Source: JANQSP01 sp965226095 (GTDB lineage: Bacteria; Bdellovibrionota; Bdellovibrionia; Bdellovibrionales; UBA1609). From it: a stretch of DNA of 64,000 nt. The stretch spans positions 930,001 to 994,000 of the forward strand of contig OZ245336.1 of NCBI GenBank assembly GCA_965226095.1. Reading direction: 5' to 3'. The position numbers and the translations under genes were made by a program. The notes beneath the pieces are model-generated. The model worked only from the letters and a program-made list of their open reading frames with translations. It was not told the origin of the DNA and did not search any database. Shown here piece after piece: positions 58,137 to 64,000 of the stretch; positions within the stretch are counted from its first letter, which is position 1; each line of letters opens with the position of its first letter.

Positions 58137-59060
58137 TTATTTTAAATCTCTATAAATGTCTTCAAAACTTTTTTTAGTTAAATCATACCAAGTGATATTC
58201 TTATCCCGCTTAAACCAGGTCATCTGTTTCTTGGCCAGTCTCATAGTGCGGTGGACAATAGCTGGTGGGAGTTCTTCCATTGATAAAACCCCTTTTAAAA
58301 CTTTTACACATTCCCCGTAACCTACACTGTTCATTAAGGGCCAATCTTCCAGGCCTTTGTTCATCAGATCTTTGACTTCATCCACTAGGCCTTCCTTCAG
58401 CATTTTTGTAGTTCGTGTTTGGACATTTTGAATCAATTTTTCACGAGGCAGATATAAACCTATTTTTGTTACAGGGTAAGGTAATTTTTGTTTTTTAAAA
58501 TCCATTTGAATAGTGGACATGGTTTTGCCTTCAGATAAAATGAGACAAAGACTTCTAAAAATTCGATAGTGATCCTGAGAGCTGATTTTTTGAGCATAAA
58601 CAGGATCCCATACTTTTAATAAAGTGTATAAATGATTTAAATCTTTCTGGTTTAAAATTTCATTAAGTAAGTACTTAATGTCTGTGCTCACTTTTTCTAC
58701 CGGGTACATACCTTTTTCCAGGGCCTGAATGTAAAAACCACTTCCTCCTACAGCAATAAGAGAACGAGTGGAAAGTTGTTCTTTTAAAATTTTTAAAGCT
58801 TTTTTACGAAAAATGCCGGCTGTGCATACAAAAGGAGCTGTCCATTCATCAAAAAGAAAGAGGGGAATTTTTTTTTGTTGTTCTGTGAAATTTATTTTTT
58901 TAGCAGATCCGATATTTAATTCTTTAAACATTTGGATGCTGTCACAATTGATGAGACCGGCCTGCCACTTTTCCGCCAGATAAAAAGCCAGATCTGTTTT
59001 TCCAACGGCAGTGGGGCCAATAAGGATCAAGAATTTATGGTAGTTATCAGATGCTTTCAT
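58137..59060 (-). CDS. miaA: tRNA dimethylallyltransferase
   Basis: Transfers dimethylallyl to A37 of UNN-reading tRNAs, the substrate step for MiaB. 307 residues from the ATG that starts 14 bases after the mutL stop; longer in-frame extensions run into mutL and are unlikely. P-loop LIGPTAVGKTDLA, INCDSIQMFKELNIGSAK and GGSGFYIQALEKG are diagnostic. Its mutL-miaA neighbourhood is common in bacteria. Converges with the repeat-protein gene with no gap. Confidence 0.95.
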   Translation of the reverse strand: MKASDNYHKFLILIGPTAVGKTDLAFYLAEKWQAGLINCDSIQMFKELNIGSAKKINFTEQQKKIPLFLFDEWTAPFVCTAGIFRKKALKILKEQLSTRSLIAVGGSGFYIQALEKGMYPVEKVSTDIKYLLNEILNQKDLNHLYTLLKVWDPVYAQKISSQDHYRIFRSLCLILSEGKTMSTIQMDFKKQKLPYPVTKIGLYLPREKLIQNVQTRTTKMLKEGLVDEVKDLMNKGLEDWPLMNSVGYGECVKVLKGVLSMEELPPAIVHRTMRLAKKQMTWFKRDKNITWYDLTKKSFEDIYRDLK

Positions 59061-59073
59061 TGAAGAGGAAGTA

Positions 59074-60942
59074 TTAAACCCTTCGGCCAAAGTCTTTTTC
59101 CAGACGGGAGAGAGGATATTCCACAAAAACCGGACGCCCATGAGGACAAAAACTGGACAAAGGGAATTCATCCATTTGATTAAGTAAACCTTGCATCTCT
59201 TTAATACTTAAGGCTTTTCCAGCTCGAATAGCTGAGTGGCAAGCCATGGAAGCGCAGAGATCAGCGACTTTTTTTTCCAAAGCGAATCCGCCGCCTTTTG
59301 ATTTAATTTCTTCTCCCAATTGCATCAATGATTTTTGCAAAGCCAGATCTTTGAGCAGACAAGGTGCTGCGTGAATCACCAGGCTGGATGGTCCGGAACA
59401 TTCCAACTTTAATCCCAACTTGTTTAAATCTGATTGGATGGAGAGCAATGCTTCCACTGTGGATTCCTCCATATCCAGACAAAGTGGGATTAAACGATTT
59501 TGAATATCTCCTTTTCCTTTATTCCAAATCAACATGAGATGTTCATATAAAATACGCTCATGGGCGGCATGTTGATCAATAAAAATAATTTTATTTTCTG
59601 ATTGAGTCAGAATATAAGTCAGGTGAGCCTGACAAAGAACATATAGTGAAGACCAATACCCTCCTGATTCATTTGTCGAAATATCTGTTAATAATTCCGG
59701 AGTGGTTGTTACATTTTCTACATGTGATGTTTCTGTATTTATTGATTCACTTCCTGCTGTGGCGTTTGTCGGATTGAGATCCTTTATGGCAGAACTCATT
59801 AATCCTTTTTGATAGTTTTTATTTTCATAGTTATTAGAAGAAAAATGTTTTTTATGGAATTGATTGGTTTTTTTAATTGGAAAGCTTAATTCCTCTTCTT
59901 TAGGTTTTACAAATGCTTGAGAATCTATATTATTCTCTGTGGAGCTTCTAGCCTTTACCCAAGGAGCTTTTTCCAATAGAGCTCTTAAGCTATGATGAAC
60001 AGCTCGAAAAATTGTTGAGTGATTTTTAAAACGCACTCTGGATTTGGAGGGATGTATATTAACATCCAGATCCTCTGATGGACAACTGATGTTTAACGCA
60101 ACAATAGGGTATTCACCATGCATCAGCAAACCTCTGTAAGCGGCCATCACTGCTGAGTAAAGAGTGCTGTCTTCCACCCATCTGTTGTTTACAAAAAACC
60201 ACATCATCCGTTTGGTGGAAAGCGTTTCATTAGGAGCGGATACCACCGCCTCTATATATACATTCATATACTTGGTTTTGGTGTGGAAGGTGTGTTTTAA
60301 GCCTAAGACAACTTGTACTCGGTATTCCTGATTATCTGTTTTGGGCCAGTAAAATAAAAGTTTATTGTTATGTAAAATACGGAATTCCACTTGTGGCTTA
60401 AAAAGAGCCAATGCCTTTAAGGTGTTTTTAATCAAGTTGGTTTCTGAAGCTTCTGATTTTAAGAATTTCATACGAGCAGGGATGTTTTTAAATAAGTCTT
60501 CAACAATGACAGAAGTGCCGTTCATGGCTCCTATTTCTTCTGGTTTTTGTTTTTTACCAAAAGCACTTTTTAATCGATTGGCCTGATCTTGACTGGAAGG
60601 TTTGGAAATTAAGGTTAAATTACTGACTTCTGCAATACTGGCCAGAGCCTCTCCTCGAAAACCATAACTGTGAATGTTCCATAAGTCTTCTATGGATTCC
60701 AGTTTACTTGTACTGTGAGGGGAAAGAGCCAGATCCAACTCTTGTGATTGGATGCCACAACCATTGTCTTTTATGTGGACAAAGCGTCCAGCTGATGAAA
60801 AATGAATTTCAATTTTATCCGCACCTGAATCCAGTGCATTTTCCACAAGTTCTTTAACCATATTAGCCGGACGCTCCACCACCTCTCCAGCGGCGATTTG
60901 GTTAATAATATTTTGAGGTAATTTTTTTATTATTTTTTGCAT
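59074..60942 (-). CDS. mutL: DNA mismatch repair protein MutL
   Basis: Links mismatch recognition by MutS to strand incision. 622 residues from the ATG with AAAGGAA upstream. N-terminal GHKL ATPase: INQIAAGEVVERPANMVKEL, DNGCGI, HSTSKL and GFRGEAL. The linker (about 330-440) is Asn/Ser/Thr-rich. The C-terminal domain has DQHAAHERILYE, matching DQHA(X)2E(X)4E, and CPHGRPV, so it should possess the nicking endonuclease found in bacteria lacking MutH. Confidence 0.96.
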   Translation of the reverse strand: MQKIIKKLPQNIINQIAAGEVVERPANMVKELVENALDSGADKIEIHFSSAGRFVHIKDNGCGIQSQELDLALSPHSTSKLESIEDLWNIHSYGFRGEALASIAEVSNLTLISKPSSQDQANRLKSAFGKKQKPEEIGAMNGTSVIVEDLFKNIPARMKFLKSEASETNLIKNTLKALALFKPQVEFRILHNNKLLFYWPKTDNQEYRVQVVLGLKHTFHTKTKYMNVYIEAVVSAPNETLSTKRMMWFFVNNRWVEDSTLYSAVMAAYRGLLMHGEYPIVALNISCPSEDLDVNIHPSKSRVRFKNHSTIFRAVHHSLRALLEKAPWVKARSSTENNIDSQAFVKPKEEELSFPIKKTNQFHKKHFSSNNYENKNYQKGLMSSAIKDLNPTNATAGSESINTETSHVENVTTTPELLTDISTNESGGYWSSLYVLCQAHLTYILTQSENKIIFIDQHAAHERILYEHLMLIWNKGKGDIQNRLIPLCLDMEESTVEALLSIQSDLNKLGLKLECSGPSSLVIHAAPCLLKDLALQKSLMQLGEEIKSKGGGFALEKKVADLCASMACHSAIRAGKALSIKEMQGLLNQMDEFPLSSFCPHGRPVFVEYPLSRLEKDFGRRV

Positions 60943-60964
60943 TATAATTCCTTTCATGTAGCTA

Positions 60965-61879
60965 TTAAATGGCTACAACAATTCCTCCACCTACACCCGG
61001 GATTGTCTTATACTCCACAAAATCTTGTTGTAATTTAACTTCCAATAAAAAATGAAAACGTTCATGGATACGAATAATAAAGGAGCTCACACCTATTACT
61101 CCAATGGCCAGGTGATGAAGATAAGGATCCTCCGGAGCCAGAGCTTGCTTCCATTTAAATACAACTCCTCCTCCCAGTTGAAATAAAAAATGAGAACTCT
61201 CTATGAGGGCTATGTTAAGTAAAATATTCCCCATGATATAAAAGCCTCTGTTTTTTAGAGAAGAAGCAATAACAGGAGCTTGTGGGGAAAAACCGAGACT
61301 AATATGAGTACCAAAAGCTGATAGAGGAAAGTCCGGATAGTTTAATTTGAGATTAAAAAACCAAATGCTTCTTGTCTTGTTAAAATTCTGATTTTTTATC
61401 CAGAAGTGATCTGTTACTAAACCCAGAAGAATGAGCTTGGAAATAGGAGTGTCGCTGAAATTTATTTCTTTTTCCGGTTCTCTGTTAAATTGTAGATCTT
61501 CCAGTCGAGACAGATTCTTTTTTACTGAGTTAAAGTTAGGATTCATTTTATGTGTGGAGCCGGAGCGTATATATCGTGGTACCACATCAATTTCTGAAAT
61601 ATAGGCTTTCATTTTTTTTGGTTTGTTAATATAGATATGATAAAAAGTACCAAAGCCTGAATTAGGACGGTGTATTTTTTTTGAAATAGTGACCAGGCTT
61701 CCTGAAGGTATTCGTATAATTTGAACAGAATCAAAATCCGGACGGGTGTAGACAATGGCGTCTTGTTGAATGACATAAGCTTTTTGCAGATGCTTAGGCA
61801 ATATTTTATTTTTTTTGGCAAGGGCGGGGAAGCAAGAGAATAAAACTATTAAGATAAAAATACCTTGTCGTGTTGTCAT
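60965..61879 (-). CDS. Exported protein with SH3-like N-terminal domain and barrel-like C-terminus
   Basis: 304 residues. Signal peptide at about 1-21 (IFILIVLFSCFPALA). Residues 35-110 (AIVYTRPDFDSVQIIRIPSGSL, FYHIYINKPKKMKAYISEIDV) have the pattern of bacterial SH3 domains, which often bind peptidoglycan. Residues 150-304 alternate hydrophobic and polar residues (SIWFFNLKLNYPDF, HISLGFSPQAP, HFLLEVKLQQDFVEYKTI) and may form a small outer-membrane barrel. It lies between dut and mutL with gaps of three and 22 bases, so it shares their operon. Function unknown. Confidence 0.68.
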   Translation of the reverse strand: MTTRQGIFILIVLFSCFPALAKKNKILPKHLQKAYVIQQDAIVYTRPDFDSVQIIRIPSGSLVTISKKIHRPNSGFGTFYHIYINKPKKMKAYISEIDVVPRYIRSGSTHKMNPNFNSVKKNLSRLEDLQFNREPEKEINFSDTPISKLILLGLVTDHFWIKNQNFNKTRSIWFFNLKLNYPDFPLSAFGTHISLGFSPQAPVIASSLKNRGFYIMGNILLNIALIESSHFLFQLGGGVVFKWKQALAPEDPYLHHLAIGVIGVSSFIIRIHERFHFLLEVKLQQDFVEYKTIPGVGGGIVVAI

Positions 61880-61882
61880 GCT

Positions 61883-62356
61883 CTACACACCTGTTGAGCC
61901 AAACCCGTCAGCTCCTCTTTCTGTTTTTCCCAATTCTTCACAAAGTGCCCATTCCGCTTGAAATACAGGACATAAAACCACTTGGGCAATTCTTTGCTGA
62001 TCTTCAATCACTAAATTGTTGTGGGAAAAGTTGATCACAGGGATTTTCAGTTCCCCTCTATAGTCTGCATCTATCGTGCCAGGTGTGTTAGGCATGGAGA
62101 GCCCTTTTTTTAAACTTAAGCCGCTTCTGGGACGAACCTGTAATTCAAAACCTGGTGGTATTTCAAAGCTGAGACCGGTGGGAATAAGAATTCTTTCCAT
62201 GGGTTTGATAGTTAAAGGTTGATCCAATCTGGCTCTGATATCAAAACCGCTGGCTAGTGGGCTTGCATAGCTGGGGAGCTCACCTTTAAAATGAGAATAT
62301 TTTTTAATTTTTACATTAATTTTTTGAATTTTTTCCTTTGTTTCTGAATCATTCAT
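61883..62356 (-). CDS. dut: dUTP diphosphatase
   Basis: Hydrolyses dUTP to dUMP, keeping uracil out of DNA. 157 residues from the second ATG (an ATG eight codons earlier has its AAGG too close). Trimeric dUTPase motifs in order: SGFDIRA, PRSGLSLKKG, GTIDADYRGEL, RIAQVVLCP and GADGFGSTG, all five present. Leads the minus-strand run dut-SH3 protein-mutL-miaA. Confidence 0.95.
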   Translation of the reverse strand: MNDSETKEKIQKINVKIKKYSHFKGELPSYASPLASGFDIRARLDQPLTIKPMERILIPTGLSFEIPPGFELQVRPRSGLSLKKGLSMPNTPGTIDADYRGELKIPVINFSHNNLVIEDQQRIAQVVLCPVFQAEWALCEELGKTERGADGFGSTGV

Positions 62357-62544
62357 TTTTATAAAACCTTTTGTTATCATTCCTTTTCTCTGTGTTTTTA
62401 GTTTTATGCCTAAAAAAATCAGACTGTAAAGTAAAAAATAATTGGCTCTAAAATATTACTTAGGTTGTCATTTTTTGCTAAAAATACTCTATTTTTGTAT
62501 TTATTTGTTGAATAAGAGCTATATGTGCAATTAAATTAAAAAAA

Positions 62545-63387
62545 ATGAAAAATCTGCCGATAGATTTAATTATGAAATTTTTGATTCCGGTCTTAGTCTT
62601 TTCTTTTATATCTGTTTCTTATGGAAAGAGATTCTCCACCAGTTATGTCAGTTTTGATCTTTTAAATAACTGGCATTGTTATCCTGAAGGTACGGAATGG
62701 ATTTGTTCCAATAAGCTTAATCGTAAAAAAGTTTCCGAAGCTGTTATTATTTTGACAGCCAAAGAGAAAGGCCCTGCGGATAATCTGGCTCAATATTTAA
62801 AGCACTTAAAGGCTCCTCGTAAGGTTTCAGATAAAAAAGGAAGTAAAGTTAAATCCAAAATTTTTCATACAAAACAAAGGCAAATCAACAGTCACCAGTG
62901 GGTGGATGCTTTTCATCAAGGTTCAGAAGTTCCCTCTTATTATACTCGCTATCTGATCACCACTAAAGATAAAATGGCCGTGTTGGTGACTTACAGTGCT
63001 CATAAAGATCATTATCAGAAATATGCTTCTGATTTTGCTAAATCCATTAGCAGTTTAAGGCTACATAGTACTGGACAGTTCAGTGGTATGGGTGGAAAAA
63101 ATAAAAAAATGGGCGCAGGATCCTTCCAGGATTATCTGGAGGGGATGATTGATTCGGGAGATGAGTTGGCTGGTGACGGAGAAGGTGAAGATTCAGGTGG
63201 TGATCTGAGTGACTTGTTAAGTGACCCTATGGTTTTGGGTGGAGCTTTGGGTGGAGCTGGTTTATTATCTTACTTACTTTTTAAGAGAAGACGAAGAGGT
63301 GGTGGAGGTTCTTTACCTGATAGGGATGGAGATGATAGAAGCTCTCGTCGTCGAAGAAGTTCTGAACGTCGTCCCCGTCGTCGTTAA
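62545..63387 (+). CDS. Exported/membrane protein with C-terminal TM helix and Arg/Gly-rich tail
   Basis: 280 residues (an ATG nine codons on is an alternative start). Signal peptide at about 10-27 (KFLIPVLVFSFISVSYG). Residues 30-175 form a mixed domain with one Cys pair (WHCYPEGTEWICSN) and WVDAFHQGSEVPSYYTRY. An acidic Gly-rich linker (about 195-225, DGEGEDSGGDLSD) leads to a membrane helix (228-246) and a cytoplasmic tail of Arg, Gly and Ser (FKRRRRGGGGSLPDRDG, then RRRRSSERRPRRR). A periplasmic domain tied to a basic cytoplasmic tail could link envelope and nucleic acid or ribosomes; that is speculation. It converges with ppsR, two bases apart. Confidence 0.65.
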   Translation: MKNLPIDLIMKFLIPVLVFSFISVSYGKRFSTSYVSFDLLNNWHCYPEGTEWICSNKLNRKKVSEAVIILTAKEKGPADNLAQYLKHLKAPRKVSDKKGSKVKSKIFHTKQRQINSHQWVDAFHQGSEVPSYYTRYLITTKDKMAVLVTYSAHKDHYQKYASDFAKSISSLRLHSTGQFSGMGGKNKKMGAGSFQDYLEGMIDSGDELAGDGEGEDSGGDLSDLLSDPMVLGGALGGAGLLSYLLFKRRRRGGGGSLPDRDGDDRSSRRRRSSERRPRRR

Positions 63388-63389
63388 AT

Positions 63390-64000
63390 TTATAAAAAAT
63401 GATTATCTATTAAGCCTGCTCTGGCTGTTATAATACGTATCACTTCTCCAGCAGTTTCCTCTAGAGCTCGATCTGTGACATTGACCACTGGCCATCGGTG
63501 TTTTTCAAAAACATCCAGTGAATAATTCATTTCCTGTAGTATGTGTTTTTTATCTGCATATTCCCTATTAAAATTCCATCCAAATTTTGTTAGTCGATTT
63601 TTTCGAATACGAATCAAATTTTCTGCATTGATAGTAAGTCCTATAATTTTTTTGCGATCCACCTCTGCTAAAGTTTTTGGAAGAGGTATGCCCAAAACCA
63701 ATGGCACATTAGCCACTTTCCAACCTTTAAAGCTTAGATAAATGGATAATGGAGTTTTGCTGGTTCGGCTGAGTCCCACAAGAACAATGTCAGCTTCTTT
63801 TAATTTATCAAGGGATTTACCGTCGTCATGTCTCAGTGAAAAGTCAGTTGCTTCAATTCTTTTAAAATATTCCTCATCCACACTTCTGAGTAAGCCTGGC
63901 TTTTTTTCATCATTGCCTTTCAAAGCCTGATCAAAACAGTTGAACAGTGGACCCAATAAATCGATATATTGAATATGTTTCTGACGACAAATATCCTCTA
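63390..64000 (-). CDS. ppsR: PEP synthase / pyruvate phosphate dikinase regulatory protein (DUF299), N-terminal part outside window
   Basis: Bifunctional ADP-dependent kinase and Pi-dependent pyrophosphorylase that switches PEP synthase or pyruvate phosphate dikinase off and on by phosphorylating a Thr. The frame runs unbroken to the window edge (upstream of TTG at 63956 it reads ICRQKHIQYIDLLGPL, matching the family), so the N-terminus lies beyond. P-loop-like motif VLVGLSRTSKTPLSIYLSFKG, LVLGIPLPKTL and GLTINAENLIRIRKNRL are diagnostic. Together with enolase it bears on PEP metabolism, but they are 60 kb apart. Confidence 0.93.
   Translation of the reverse strand, partial: EDICRQKHIQYIDLLGPLFNCFDQALKGNDEKKPGLLRSVDEEYFKRIEATDFSLRHDDGKSLDKLKEADIVLVGLSRTSKTPLSIYLSFKGWKVANVPLVLGIPLPKTLAEVDRKKIIGLTINAENLIRIRKNRLTKFGWNFNREYADKKHILQEMNYSLDVFEKHRWPVVNVTDRALEETAGEVIRIITARAGLIDNHFL

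Noticed and set aside
58137..59171. Longer miaA start at 59171
   Set aside because: It would overlap mutL by about 100 bases, and the extra residues do not match MiaA; the ATG at 59060 directly after mutL fits the family.

Overview
The window is AT-rich chromosomal DNA from a Gram-negative bacterium. Outer-membrane beta-barrels, lipoprotein-type signal peptides and a Tad pilus ATPase support this. The mix of genes (RNase Y, ZapA, MtaB and MiaB, MutL carrying an endonuclease motif, an isovaleryl-type acyl-CoA dehydrogenase, many exported repeat proteins) would fit a Bdellovibrionota or deltaproteobacterial-type lineage living with or on other cells. That placement is inference; there is no rRNA gene to test it.

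Layout. 1-3082: pilus ATPase (cut by the left edge), a coiled-coil protein, enolase. 3083-5754: DUF4143 ATPase and an exported subtilisin-like protease. 5916-10305: zapA, a folate cyclo-ligase, rny, tyrS and a 2Fe-2S ferredoxin. 10324-15519: exported ankyrin protein, PH-domain membrane protein, acyl-CoA dehydrogenase, two small unknowns, A-type Fe-S carrier. 15530-19142: accessory segment (cysteine-rich lipoprotein, Rpn-type nuclease, antitoxin remnant) bracketed by arrays of small palindromic repeats. 19214-26082: DUF4097 protein, Lys-rich zinc-knuckle protein, miaB, a DUF151-like gene, guaB, guaA. 26148-30510: two paralogous exported proteins built from tandem repeats that look like the RNA polymerase alpha C-terminal domain, then two lipoproteins. 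31195-42653: the S10-spc ribosomal protein cluster, secY and adk. 42918-44967: second exported ankyrin protein and an MshEN/GAF-like protein. 45091-50839: cysteine desulfurase, mnmA, mtaB, rnc, der. 50884-55945: two outer-membrane proteins, then purM, an unknown gene and purB. 56204-58136: exported protein of eight near-identical 204-base repeats, broken by a one-base insertion. 58137-64000: miaA, mutL, an SH3/barrel protein and dut on the minus strand, an exported protein with an Arg-rich tail, and ppsR running off the right edge.

How genes work together. The cysteine desulfurase supplies sulfur to MnmA, and MiaA/MiaB and MtaB add further tRNA modifications next to the anticodon. guaB-guaA and purM-purB cover purine synthesis. 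The ribosomal cluster is nearly canonical in order but lacks rplX (L24) and rpsN (S14) at their usual sites, and several of its proteins carry basic low-complexity extensions. Exported repeat proteins lie between housekeeping blocks.

Strongest leads: (1) exported tandem alpha-CTD-like proteins that keep several promoter-DNA-contacting residues; (2) a full-length RNase Y whose HD-domain metal ligands are largely replaced; (3) a 43-base element duplicated in the ribosomal operon that can form two mutually exclusive hairpins over the rpsS ribosome-binding site; (4) the frameshifted 204-base-repeat gene.
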